From Rhynchopus sp. YZ270_cl-10 (Eukaryota; Euglenozoa; Diplonemea; Diplonemida; Diplonemidae): a stretch of DNA of 64,000 nt. Below the pieces are notes generated by a model, which saw only the letters and a list, made by a program, of their open reading frames with translations, ran no database searches and was not told the origin of the DNA. The DNA lies in NCBI GenBank assembly GCA_964035575.1, contig OZ037905.1, positions 955,001 through 1,019,000 on the forward strand, in the 5' to 3' direction. Positions 30,999 through 40,908 of this stretch are shown piece after piece; the first letter of the stretch is position 1; each line of letters starts with the position of its first letter. A program made the translations under genes and the position numbers.

Positions 30999-32093
30999 TT
31001 AAGACAGGTGGGAGATGTCGACAATCTCAACACCTTCATCCCTGCCGCACATCACCACACCACCACAGCTGCTGATTGCAACACCGCAAGAATCGTATAT
31101 CTCAAATTCACGGTGCAAGAGTTGCTTCCCTGTTGAGATGGACCACAAACACAATGTATCAAAAGCGTGGGCAGCAACAATGTCGTTCGACACAGCAACA
31201 TCACCCCAGTAGTTATTTGAGTCGTCTTCAAATACGCATTCACGTGTTTCGATGTTCCAGACACGCACATAGTTGTTCGTACACGATGCTATGATACGCT
31301 GGTTTGGCGACAGTGCCACATAATTAACCTCAGAAGGTAATGTCAGAACAAGCACCTCCACCCCTGTCGTGTAGTCCCAGATGGTGACATCTCTGCTGTA
31401 TTTTCCAAACATCACCACCCTGTCGCCTGCCACAACCATTACGTAGTTGCACTCCACAATGTGGTCCCATTCATGCACAAGAACGCCTGTTGCAATGTCC
31501 CACACCTGCAAACCCTTGTTCTTGCAGCACGACAACAGCTTTGTTCCACAGGGTGACCATGCCGTGGTCTTCCTCTCATCACCTTCATCTCCAAAGGAGT
31601 GCTTCAATGCACCTGTCTTCACGTCACGAACTTCAGCACAGTTCTTGTTCTTGTTGACACATGAGATCCACTCACCGCACGGCGAGAATGCTGCGTTGCA
31701 GGTATCATAGGTATCATCCACAGGGAAACTGCACAGACACTCATGTGTTTCGGTGTCGAAGATGCACACACCATCGCGATACACCACTGCAAGATACCTG
31801 TCACACGGGGAGAGTGTGAGGACCCGCGTATTATTTGAACGCGACAGCAACCCAGGAGTGATGTTGGCACCAGTGTAGTACAGCTCAACGGCACATCCCT
31901 CATCCATCTCCGTGTCGCAGATGCGCAAGTCGTCGTTGCCGATGTCGCCACCGCCTCTCATCCGCACACCAACATGCCGAGCACGTGGCACGCCAAGCTC
32001 CGCAACAAGCTTCCCCTTCACCTGTGCAAGGGTGGCGCTCCCGTCCACTTCTATCACACAGCTTGCAGACTCGAAGTGTCCTGTGATGTCCAT
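30999..32093 (-). CDS. Ubiquitin-like/WD40 protein, paralogue 2
   Basis: 364 residues, same start and blade order as paralogue 1. In the ubiquitin-like part it has Gly at 18 and Tyr at 73. After it comes ITPGLLSRSNNTRVLTLSPC, unlike any sister. Blade sequences include WSPCGTKLLSCCKNKGLQVW and VWNIETRECVF. It ends DISHLS, as does paralogue 5, whereas 1, 3 and 4 end DISPLS. The 613-bp element lies immediately 3' of its stop. Confidence 0.85.
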   Translation of the reverse strand: MDITGHFESASCVIEVDGSATLAQVKGKLVAELGVPRARHVGVRMRGGGDIGNDDLRICDTEMDEGCAVELYYTGANITPGLLSRSNNTRVLTLSPCDRYLAVVYRDGVCIFDTETHECLCSFPVDDTYDTCNAAFSPCGEWISCVNKNKNCAEVRDVKTGALKHSFGDEGDERKTTAWSPCGTKLLSCCKNKGLQVWDIATGVLVHEWDHIVECNYVMVVAGDRVVMFGKYSRDVTIWDYTTGVEVLVLTLPSEVNYVALSPNQRIIASCTNNYVRVWNIETRECVFEDDSNNYWGDVAVSNDIVAAHAFDTLCLWSISTGKQLLHREFEIYDSCGVAISSCGGVVMCGRDEGVEIVDISHLS

Positions 32094-32439
32094 GTTCTGG
32101 GGTGTAACTCTGTTCTGTGGGAATGGTGTGTGGGGAGGGCAGGAAGAAGAGGGGTGGGGTGGTGTTTGTGAAGGAAACGAGATGTGTTGACATTTGCAAA
32201 AACAAGAGATAACTCCTCACCCAGTTAGAGGTCCTCCCACCTTCCCACACCATGACGGGTAATTGTGCTTCGTGTGTGCAAAAGCCACACCGGAACGGCG
32301 CGGTCTCCCACTCCCACAACGAGAGACATGTGCATCTATCTTTACGCATCTTCTCGCGCGTTAGACGTCATCAGCAGCTCTGGGCCAAGGAGGTCCTCAG
32401 TGTCGTTAGCAAAGAATTTCGAAAAAAAGGTTGTGCAAG

Positions 32440-32751
32440 ATGCAGCAGCCCCACCTTGCCCTCTACAACTCAGTCGGGGGATACTCTGCTGGTGTGTACC
32501 GTGCAATATCGGGAAAGAGTCCTGGGACATTGCTCAGTGAAATTGCGAGGGCGCTGACTCGTGGAAGGGAAACAAAGACGAGGAGAGCGTGTGCATTCCT
32601 CAACATTTCGCGCACCGTGAAGAAGTCTGATGCACTGGCAGGGCCCCTGATGACTGAGCGGGTGTTGAAGGAAGCTGCGAAGCATTCCCCTCCCCGCGAC
32701 TGGTCAACCAAGATGCTTCCTCCGGATCAAGACTTGCACAGGGCGTTATAA
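32440..32751 (+). CDS. Unknown 103-residue frame in the 912-bp element
   Basis: Starts MQQPHLALYNSVGGYSAGVY, basic (RGRETKTRRACAFL), ends PPDQDLHRAL. Not recognised. It may be exon 1 of a gene continuing at 32830, since an AG acceptor (CCGCACAG) precedes that second frame, but I found no donor that gives a clean joined frame. Confidence 0.35.
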   Translation: MQQPHLALYNSVGGYSAGVYRAISGKSPGTLLSEIARALTRGRETKTRRACAFLNISRTVKKSDALAGPLMTERVLKEAAKHSPPRDWSTKMLPPDQDLHRAL

Positions 32752-32829
32752 TACCCAGTGTAGTCATCATTTGCACACCCACATAAACCCGGCCGTGTCT
32801 TGCAAATGCTAACCATGGGATCCGCACAG

Positions 32830-33080
32830 ATACGTGGACGGCCGTGGAGGAAATGGAACTCAAACGTGAAGATCGTGGAGCAAAAGCGGAACAAATGTCC
32901 ATGGCCATGGATACCATGGAGGAAATGGGACTAAAACGTCCTCGTGTGGGAGGTGGTGATCATGAGCCCTCCAGCATCGCGGCAGTCCACCACGCTGAAC
33001 TGTCCTTCTTTGGATGTGGCAGCCACAAGCTCAAACACGTGGCTGAAGCAGCTGAACGCGTTCTCGTCCCTCCGATATGA
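32830..33080 (+). CDS. Unknown second frame in the 912-bp element
   Basis: About 82 codons with an internal near-repeat (VEEMELKRED and MEEMGLKRPRV, the latter nuclear-signal-like) and an ending HKLKHVAEAAERVLVPPI. It has no convincing in-frame ATG at its beginning, so it is either an internal exon or a remnant. Confidence 0.3.
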
Positions 33081-33527
33081 AAGAAGCCGTCGAGACGTTA
33101 CATGCGGCACTCAGCAGGGTAATTCATATACATTTTTTTCTTAGCGAAACAAAAATAATGCAAAACTAACGAATTTTTCTTGTTTGTTTGTTTGATGAAG
33201 TCTTTTGTAGTTTAGGGTTGGCTGACGACACTGAGGACCTCCTTGGCCCAGAGCTGTTGACGAAGTCTAGCACAACCCGACTGTGCCAGTCTAAATCTAA
33301 AAGAAACGAAAATACGGGAGAGGGAAAAAGCAAAAATGTAAAAATGAAACAAAAGCTCGTGTGCTCAAGGATAGCTGCTGGGCCCTGCTCTTTAGTTGGT
33401 TTTCGACTTTTGAAAAAAGAAAATATTAAAAAAAAGGTCGGGACGACTCGGCCCGTTGAAGAGATGAGACTGCTTCTCACGCAATGGCACATAAGGAACA
33501 GTGGTGTGGTGTGAGGAGGTCAGACGT

Positions 33528-34622
33528 TCAAGACAGAGGGGAGATGTCAACAATCTCAACACCCTCATCCCTGCTGTACAGAACCATACCACCACAGCTG
33601 CTCATTACAAGACAGTCAGAATACTTGCCCGGTGCAAATTCACGGCGCAGTAGCTGTTCCCCTGTTGAGATGGACCACACGCGCAACGCAGTGGAGGAGT
33701 AGGCAGCGACAACGTCGTTCGATACAGCAACATCAGTCCAGTAGTTTCCTGAGTGGTCTTCAAATACACATTCACCTGTTTCAATGTTCCAGACACACAC
33801 ATAGTGGGTGCGAGATGCTGCAATGAAACGCTGGTTTGGCGACAGTGCCATATGAATAACAGAATCATCGTCAGAGGGCCATGTCAGAACAAGCACCTCC
33901 ACCCCTGTTGTGTAGTCCCAGATGGTGACATCTTTGCTGTCCTCCCCAAACACCGCCACCCTGTCGCCTGTCACAACCATAACGCAGTTGCACTCCACAA
34001 TGTGGCTCCATTCATGCACAACAACGCCTGTTGCAATGTCCCACACCTGCAAACCCTTCCTGCAGCACGACAACAGCTTTGTTCCACAGGGCGACCATGC
34101 CGTGGTCCACCTTTCATCATCTTCATCTCCAAAGGAGTGCTTCAATGCACCTGTCTTCACGTCATGAACTTCAGCACACTCTGTGCCAGAGTTGACACAT
34201 GAGATCCACTCACTGCAAGGTGAGAATGATGCATTGCAGGCCTGGTCCACAGGGAAGCTGCACAGACACTCATGTGTTTCCGTGTCGAAGATGGACAAAA
34301 CATTCACGCGATGCATCACTGCAAGGTACCTGTCACACGGGGAGAGTGTGAGCGAGTATGTCTGTCTGAACTGTATCACCCCAGGAGTGATGTTGGCACC
34401 AGTGTAGTACAGCTCAACGGCACATCCCTCATCCATCTCCGTGTCGCAGATGCGCAAGTCGTCGTTGCCGATGTCGCCACCGCCTCTCATCCGCACACCA
34501 ACATGCCGAGCACGTGGCACGCCAAGCTCCGCAACAAGCTTCCCCTTCACCTGTGCAAGGGTGGCGTTCCTGTCCACTTCTATCACACAGCTTGCAGACT
34601 CGAAGTGTCCTGTGATGTCCAT
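33528..34622 (-). CDS. Ubiquitin-like/WD40 protein, paralogue 3
   Basis: 364 residues. Asn at 19 is its only change in the first 70 residues. It shares GVIQFRQTYSLTLSPCDRYL with paralogue 4, its closest sister. Blades include LLSCCRKGLQVWDIATGVVV and IWDYTTGVEVLVLTWPSDDD. Ends DISPLS. Confidence 0.85.
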   Translation of the reverse strand: MDITGHFESASCVIEVDRNATLAQVKGKLVAELGVPRARHVGVRMRGGGDIGNDDLRICDTEMDEGCAVELYYTGANITPGVIQFRQTYSLTLSPCDRYLAVMHRVNVLSIFDTETHECLCSFPVDQACNASFSPCSEWISCVNSGTECAEVHDVKTGALKHSFGDEDDERWTTAWSPCGTKLLSCCRKGLQVWDIATGVVVHEWSHIVECNCVMVVTGDRVAVFGEDSKDVTIWDYTTGVEVLVLTWPSDDDSVIHMALSPNQRFIAASRTHYVCVWNIETGECVFEDHSGNYWTDVAVSNDVVAAYSSTALRVWSISTGEQLLRREFAPGKYSDCLVMSSCGGMVLYSRDEGVEIVDISPLS

Positions 34623-35339
34623 GTTCGGGGGGTGTAACTCTGTTCTGTGGGGACAGGTGTGTGGGGAGGGCAGAGAAGAGGGGTGGGGTGGTGTTTGTGA
34701 AGGAAACGAGATGTGTTGTCATTTGCAAAAACAAGAGAAATAACTCCTCGCCCAGTTAGAGGTTCCCCCACCTTCCCACACCATGATCTGCTCTTTAGTT
34801 GGTTTGCGACTTTCGAAAAAAGTATTTTCATCATATGCAATCAATAAATTGATAGTATATGGTGAGGGATCAACAAAAATGGTCCCATCTTTCTTTTTAT
34901 GTTGTGTGTTTTGCAAAACGTAGAAAAGAAAAGTAAAATGCTTCGTGCACAAGTTGAAACTTCATTAGATTGGTTTCTGATATTAACCCTGTTTCAGTCC
35001 TAAGAATCATACAGTTGTATTCAAAAGGGTGGACATCTTCAGTGATTTCCCTTTCAATGGTGGGTGAATATCGTGAAACCGATGTTCGTGTGAACATTTG
35101 GTACCTTCTACTTCAGTTTTTTGTTTCGGGAATACACAAAATACAAAAGTTTTTTTTTTCTTTTTTCTTATTCCTTTCTCTGTCCTTACTGGATGTAATG
35201 TCTGATCACCAGGAGGAAGAGTAAAAAGAAAAAAGAAAAAATATATAAAAAAGGTAGGAACGACTCGACCCGTTGAAGAGATGAGACTTCTCACGCAATG
35301 GCACATAGGGAATAGGTGTGGTGTGGGGAGGTAAGCTGT
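34623..35339. other. Spacer between WD40 paralogues 3 and 4
   Basis: About 170 bp of array 5' flank, a family G repeat (34834-34920), then A/T-rich DNA leading to the shared 3' flank (CTCACGCAATGGCACATA). No gene seen. Confidence 0.5.
34834..34920 (+). repeat. Family G repeat, copy 1
   Basis: ATGCAATCAATAAATTGATA, GGGATCAACAAAAATGGTCC and GTTTTGCAAAACG in the same order as at 50147-50230. Confidence 0.65.
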
Positions 35340-36440
35340 TCAAGACAGAGGGGAGATGTCAACAATCTCAACACCCTCAACCCTGCTGTACAGAACCATA
35401 CCACCACAGCTGCTCATTGCAAGACAGTCAGAATACTTGCCCTGTGCAAATTCACGGTGCAAGAGCTGTTTCCCTGTTGAGATGGACCACACGCGCAACG
35501 CAGTGGAAGTGTAGACAGCAACAACGTCGTTCGACACAGCAACATCATCACAGTCGGTCCCTGAGTGGTCTTCAAATACACATTCACCTGTTTCAATGTT
35601 CCAGACACACACATAGTGGGTGCAAGACGCTGCAATGAAACGCTGGTTTGGTGACAGTGCCATACGACTAACAGAATAATCATCAGAGGGCCATGTGAGA
35701 AGAACAAGCACCTCCACCCCTGTCGTGTAGTCCCAGATGGTGACATCTTTGCTGTCCTCCCCAAACATCGCCACCCTGTCGCCTGTCACAACTATGACGG
35801 ACACGCAATCCACAATGTGGCTCCATTCATGCACAACAACGCCTGTTGCAATGTCCCACACCTGCAAACCCTTGTTCTTGCAGCACGACAACAGCTTTGT
35901 TCCACAAGGTGACCATGCCGTGGTCCACCTCTCATCACCTGCATCTCCAAAGGAGTGCTTCAATGCACCTGTCTTCACGTCATGAACTTCAGCACACTCC
36001 GTGCCAGAGTTGACACATGAGATCCACTCACTGCAAGGTGAGAATGATGTCTTGCAGGACTGTTCTGCAGGGAAGCTGCACAGACACTCATGTGTTTCCG
36101 TGTCGAAGATGGACAGAACATGCATGCGCTGCATCACAGCAAGGTACCTGTCACACGGGGAGAGTGTGAGCGAGTATGTCTGTCTGAACTGTATCACCCC
36201 AGGAGTGATGTTGGCACCAGTGCAGTACAGCTCAACGGCACATCCCTCATCCATCTCCGTGTCGCAGATGCGCAAGTCGTCGTTGCCGATGTCGCCACCG
36301 CCTCTCATCCGCACACCAACATGCCGAGCACGTGGCACGCCAAGCTCCGCAACAAGCTTCCCCTTCACCTGTGCAAGGGTGGCACTCCTGTCCACTTCTA
36401 TCACACAGCTTGCAGACTCGAAGTGTCCTGTGATGTCCAT
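35340..36440 (-). CDS. Ubiquitin-like/WD40 protein, paralogue 4
   Basis: 366 residues. Its first 78 residues are identical to paralogue 1. Propeller is closest to paralogue 3 but has LLSCCKNKGLQVWDIATGVV and a codon insertion giving VLVLLTWPSDDY. The start of the last visible blade reads DHSGTDCDDVAVSNDVVAVY. Ends DISPLS. Confidence 0.85.
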   Translation of the reverse strand: MDITGHFESASCVIEVDRSATLAQVKGKLVAELGVPRARHVGVRMRGGGDIGNDDLRICDTEMDEGCAVELYCTGANITPGVIQFRQTYSLTLSPCDRYLAVMQRMHVLSIFDTETHECLCSFPAEQSCKTSFSPCSEWISCVNSGTECAEVHDVKTGALKHSFGDAGDERWTTAWSPCGTKLLSCCKNKGLQVWDIATGVVVHEWSHIVDCVSVIVVTGDRVAMFGEDSKDVTIWDYTTGVEVLVLLTWPSDDYSVSRMALSPNQRFIAASCTHYVCVWNIETGECVFEDHSGTDCDDVAVSNDVVAVYTSTALRVWSISTGKQLLHREFAQGKYSDCLAMSSCGGMVLYSRVEGVEIVDISPLS

Positions 36441-36788
36441 GTTCGGGGGGTGTAACTCTGTTCTGTGGGGACAGGTGTGTGGGGAGGGCAGAGAAGAGGG
36501 GTGGGGTGGTGGTTGTGAAGGAAACGAGATGTGTTGTCATTTGCAAAAACAAGAGAGATAACTCCTCGCCCAGTTAGAGGTCCTCCCACCTTCCCACACC
36601 ATGACGGGTAGTTGTGCTTCGTGTGTGCAAAAGCCACAGCGGAACGGCGCGGTCTCCATTGCCAACCCACTCCCACAACGAGAGACATGTACATCTATCT
36701 TTACGTATCTTCCCGCGTGGAGTTACCCAGGCAAGGTGCAGGAAAGGGAAGCAAAGTTAGATGACACCTTTCTGTTGTGGAAACGGGT

Positions 36789-37877
36789 TCAAGACAGGTG
36801 TGAGATGTCAACAATCTCAACACCCTCATCCCTGCTGTACATCACCACACCACCACAGCTGCTGACTGCAAGACCGTATGAATCCGCGCCCGATTCAAAT
36901 TCACGGCGCAGTAGCTGTTTCCCTGCTGAGATGGACCACACGCACAACGCAGTGGAAGCGTAGACAGCAACAACGTCGTTCGACACAGCAACATCACTCC
37001 AGCAGCTTCCTGCGTGGTCTTCAAATACACATTCACCTGTTTCAATGCTCCAGACGCGCACACATTTGCTGCAATACACTGCAATGAAACGCTGGTTTGG
37101 TGTCAGTGTCACAGAATTAACAGCATAAGGGCATGTTAGAACAAGCACCTCCACCCCTGTCGTGTAGTCCCAGATGGTGACATCTTTGCTGTAATTTCCA
37201 AACATCGCCACCCTGTCACCTGCCACAAGCATCACGTACAAGCACTCCACAATGTGGCTCCATTCATGCACAAGAACGCCTGTTGCAATGTCCCACACCT
37301 GCAAACCCTTGTTCTTGCAGCACGACAACAGCTTTGTTCCACAGGGTGACCATGCCGTGGTCTTCCTCTCATCACCTTCATCTCCAAAGGAGTGCTTCAA
37401 TGCACCTGTCTTCACGTCATGAACTTCAGCACACTGCGTGTCAGAGTTGAGACATGAGATCCACTCACTGCAAGGTGAGAATGCTGGGAAAGAACACGGA
37501 TTTGCAGGGAAGCTGCACAGACGCTCATGTGATACAGTGTCGAAGATGGAGAGACCCCCCTCATTCCACATCACAGCAAGGTACCTGTCACACGGGGAGA
37601 GTGTGAGCGAGTACGTCTGTCTAAACCGTATCACCCCAGGAGTGATGATGGCACCAGTGCAGTACAGCTCAACGGCACATCCCTCATCCATCTCCGTGTC
37701 GCAGATGCGCAAGTCGTCGTTGCCGATGTCGCCACCGCCTCTCATCCGCACACCAACATGCCGAGCACGTGGCACGCCAAGCTCCGCAACAAGCTTCCCC
37801 TTCACCTGTGCAAGGGTGGCGCTCCTGTCCACTTCTATCACACAGCTTGCAGACTCGAAGTGTCCTGTGATGTCCAT
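36789..37877 (-). CDS. Ubiquitin-like/WD40 protein, paralogue 5
   Basis: 362 residues from MDITGHFESASCV. An upstream in-frame Met would add 38 residues, but that stretch is the shared 5' flank, where the other copies do not encode protein, so I use the internal start. It has Ile at 77, GVIRFRQTYSL, a distinctive MWNEGGLSIFDTVSHERLCS blade, and ends DISHLS like paralogue 2. First copy in transcriptional order. The spacer to copy 4 (36441-36788) is the complete conserved flank without insertions. Confidence 0.85.
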   Translation of the reverse strand: MDITGHFESASCVIEVDRSATLAQVKGKLVAELGVPRARHVGVRMRGGGDIGNDDLRICDTEMDEGCAVELYCTGAIITPGVIRFRQTYSLTLSPCDRYLAVMWNEGGLSIFDTVSHERLCSFPANPCSFPAFSPCSEWISCLNSDTQCAEVHDVKTGALKHSFGDEGDERKTTAWSPCGTKLLSCCKNKGLQVWDIATGVLVHEWSHIVECLYVMLVAGDRVAMFGNYSKDVTIWDYTTGVEVLVLTCPYAVNSVTLTPNQRFIAVYCSKCVRVWSIETGECVFEDHAGSCWSDVAVSNDVVAVYASTALCVWSISAGKQLLRREFESGADSYGLAVSSCGGVVMYSRDEGVEIVDISHLS

Positions 37878-38134
37878 GTTCTGGGGGTGTAACTCTGTTC
37901 TGTGGGAATGGTGTGTGGGGAGGACAGGAAGAAGAGGGGTGGGGTGGTGTTTGTGAAGGAAACGAGCTGTGTTGCCATTTGCAAAAGACAAGAGAGATAA
38001 CCCCTCGCCCAGTTAGAGGCACACTTCAGAGAGCATACCCCCATTCCTACCCCACCTCCCCCTCTCCACCCTCTGCTCTAATTCTTGAGAATTTCCCTAA
38101 GGCCAAAAAAATTCTAAAAAGGGAAAAATGCCGT

Positions 38135-38929
38135 TCATATCAGGATCGAAACAATATCGTTATCAGTACCGAATGCTGTGCGTCCCTTTTCGAAGACGTC
38201 TAAGGGGATTTCTTCGGGGGTGGAGCTGGAGGGGTTGTTGATACAGACTGTACCTGCAGCGGCATTGTAGCCTGTAGCTACTACGTAGTGGCCTTGGAAG
38301 CGGTGGTTGTCGTCGACATCGTTTGAAGAAATGGGACAGCCAAAACAGCTTGTGAGCCAGCCGAAGGTTGGAAAGGTGGAGACGGTAGGCAGCATGTGGT
38401 AGCTGGCGAGATAGCGGTCCAAAAAATAGCAGGAGTCGACCAGAACGATCATCGCTGTATTCGGCTTTGAGAGGAAGAGAATCAGCGCCTCTGTGTCGTA
38501 GGACTTCTTCTGCACGTCGTACCCTTTCTCGATGCAGGACTGGAAGAGGTACGCCACACGCTGCTCATCCGCGCAGTAGTCCATCACATAGAAAGCGTTC
38601 GTAGCGTGTTCAGGGTTGCATCCAAGCATCGTTGTCGTGAATTTGACCCTCACAGAAAGATTCAATTCAGCAAAAACCGTTTTCATCAGTGAAAATAAAT
38701 CGATCGTCCAAATACTACGGTTGCCAGCACTCATATTGTCATAGTAATGGTAGACCACCTCTGGTGACCACAAGGTGCTGGCACTGCCCAGGCATTCGCA
38801 TACCCCGGCAATAATCATAGATGCGCAGGCCAGTCCGCAGTCGTAGTCTTTGCTTTGAGCAAGCGGGGCGATGGTCAAATGGCGTACCACTTCGCCTTCA
38901 TCTTCGCTTTCTATTTGGTTTGAAAACAT
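38135..38929 (-). CDS. GUCD1: GUCD1-like (Guanylate_cyc_2) protein
   Basis: Single exon, 264 residues, about the length of the family. It matches the GUCD1/plant GC1 family along its length: KDYDCGLACASMII (28-41) near the N-terminus, RSIWTIDLFSLM, DTEALILFLSKPNTAMIVLV, then FQGHYVVATGYNAAAG with INNPSS, and the C-terminal signature RTAFGTDNDIVSI. The Cys near the N-terminus and the His in QGHYVV suggest a papain-like (C39 peptidase-type) fold. Plant members have been reported to have guanylyl cyclase activity, but the biochemical role of the family is unsettled. No presequence or membrane segment, so probably cytosolic. The gene lies 258 bp from WD40 paralogue 5 on the same strand. Confidence 0.88.
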   Translation of the reverse strand: MFSNQIESEDEGEVVRHLTIAPLAQSKDYDCGLACASMIIAGVCECLGSASTLWSPEVVYHYYDNMSAGNRSIWTIDLFSLMKTVFAELNLSVRVKFTTTMLGCNPEHATNAFYVMDYCADEQRVAYLFQSCIEKGYDVQKKSYDTEALILFLSKPNTAMIVLVDSCYFLDRYLASYHMLPTVSTFPTFGWLTSCFGCPISSNDVDDNHRFQGHYVVATGYNAAAGTVCINNPSSSTPEEIPLDVFEKGRTAFGTDNDIVSILI

Positions 38930-39402
38930 CGAAAAAAGTGTATTTTTTTGTGTAGTACCTACAAGAATGCTTTGGAGGGGATTGGGGAAAATAAAGTGGA
39001 TGAAAAAAAAAAATGTTGCCTTGAAACTGCAATTTCATATAGTATAGGATAGCTGAAGAGGGGGGTCTGATTCGCACTTCTTTGCGTACTTTGCGTACGT
39101 GAGAGTGGTGGTGTACGTACCAGGCTGTGAGAGATTACTGAGAGCTAGTGAAAAAAATCTCTCCCCGTTCATAGATCACCCTACTGAAAAACTAATCAAA
39201 TGCTAGACAGAAGCCCCCTCCCCCTATTTTATTTCTGCGCAAAACCGATGGGTTGTCTTTCTTACTGACTTCTGTGCATCCCTTTTTTTACTTTTGTTTT
39301 GTTACTCCACACACGTTTTGCTTTCATGGGATAGGTGATGAAGGGAGGGGGGGATTTGGTGATATGGTGAAAATGCGGGGATGGGAAACAAAGGCACCAA
39401 AA
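38930..39402. other. Spacer upstream of GUCD1-like gene
   Basis: A/T-rich. Around 39060 it has GGGTCTGATTCGCACTTC followed by TTTGCGTAC repeats, recalling the ends of TGGTGTGGC-type elements at 46.9 and 59.8 kb. No gene. Confidence 0.5.
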
Positions 39403-39511
39403 ATAAAATAAATGGTGTGGCCCGCCCCTCGATTTAACCCACTTTTGGGCCATTCTTGGGCCATTCTTGGGCCGTGTTTTTTTAGGTGTATTTTTTAATT
39501 TTTTTGCCCTT

Positions 39512-39892
39512 TACACAGTATACACAGTATACACAGTATACACAGTATACACAGTATACACAGTATACACAGTATACACAGTATACACAGTATACACAGT
39601 ATACACAGTATACACAGTATACACAGTATACACAGTATACACAGTATACACAGTATACACAGTATACACAGTATACACAGTATACACAGTATACACAGTA
39701 TACACAGTATACACAGTATACACAGTATACACAGTATACACAGTATACACAGTATACACAGTATACACAGTATACACAGTATACACAGTATACACAGTAT
39801 ACACAGTATACACAGTATACACAGTATACACAGTATACACAGTATACACAGTATACACAGTATACACAGTATACACAGTATACACAGTATAC
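39512..39892 (+). repeat. 9-bp tandem repeat, about 42 copies
   Basis: Unit TATACACAG repeated without visible variation over about 380 bp. A 9-bp unit keeps all frames open, which creates long artificial Tyr-Thr-Gln-type frames on both strands. Confidence 0.95.
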
Positions 39893-40908
39893 ACAGTACA
39901 GTACAGTACAGTACAGTACAGTACAGTACAGTACAGTACAGTACAGTACAGTACAGTACAGTACAGTACAGTACAGTACAGTACAGTACAGTACAGTACA
40001 GTACAGTACAGTACAGTACAGTACAGTACAGTACAGTACAGTACAGTACAGTACAGTACAGTACAGTACAGTACAGTACAGTACAGTACAGTACAGTACA
40101 GTACAGTACAGTACAGTACAGTACAGTACAGTACAGTACAGTACAGTACAGTACAGTACAGTACAGTACAGTACAGTACAGTACAGTACAGTACAGTACA
40201 GTACAGTACAGTACAGTACAGTACAGTACAGTACAGTACAGTACAGTACAGTACAGTACAGTACAGTACAGTACAGTACAGTACAGTACAGTACAGTACA
40301 GTACAGTACAGTACAGTACAGTACAGTACAGTACAGTACAGTACAGTACAGTACAGTACAGTACAGTACAGTACAGTACAGTACAGTACAGTACAGTACA
40401 GTACAGTACAGTACAGTACAGTACAGTACAGTACAGTACAGTACAGTACAGTACAGTACAGTACAGTACAGTACAGTACAGTACAGTACAGTACAGTACA
40501 GTACAGTACAGTACAGTACAGTACAGTACAGTACAGTACAGTACAGTACAGTACAGTACAGTACAGTACAGTACAGTACAGTACAGTACAGTACAGTACA
40601 GTACAGTACAGTACAGTACAGTACAGTACAGTACAGTACAGTACAGTACAGTACAGTACAGTACAGTACAGTACAGTACAGTACAGTACAGTACAGTACA
40701 GTACAGTACAGTACAGTACAGTACAGTACAGTACAGTACAGTACAGTACAGTACAGTACAGTACAGTACAGTACAGTACAGTACAGTACAGTACAGTACA
40801 GTACAGTACAGTACAGTACAGTACAGTACAGTACAGTACAGTACAGTACAGTACAGTACAGTACAGTACAGTACAGTACAGTACAGTACAGTACAGTACA
40901 GTACAGTA
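39893..40908 (+). repeat. 5-bp tandem repeat, about 203 copies
   Basis: Unit GTACA repeated perfectly for about 1 kb, directly abutting the 9-bp array. The 5-mer can be derived from the 9-mer by losing TACA or ATAC. Length may be limited by assembly. Confidence 0.95.

Larger units (their letters stand above)
32360..33271. mobile_element. 912-bp inverted-repeat element with two plus-strand frames
   Basis: Inverted repeats of about 48 bp share CAGCTCTGGGCCAAGGAGGT and CCTCAGTGTCGT. No clear target duplication. The interior is GC-richer than the spacers and carries two unrelated plus-strand frames, 32440-32751 and about 32830-33080. The superfamily is unknown. Confidence 0.65.
32094..33527. other. 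Spacer between WD40 paralogues 2 and 3
   Basis: The first 260 bp repeat the conserved 5' flank of the array. The rest is a 912-bp inverted-repeat element (32360-33271) and about 250 bp of A-rich DNA shared with the 3' side of paralogue 4 (GACTCGGCCCGTTGAAGAGA). Confidence 0.6.

Noticed and set aside
39512-40908. Telomeric or centromeric satellite
   Set aside because: The units are not telomere-like, and the array is enclosed within a TIR element with a target duplication.
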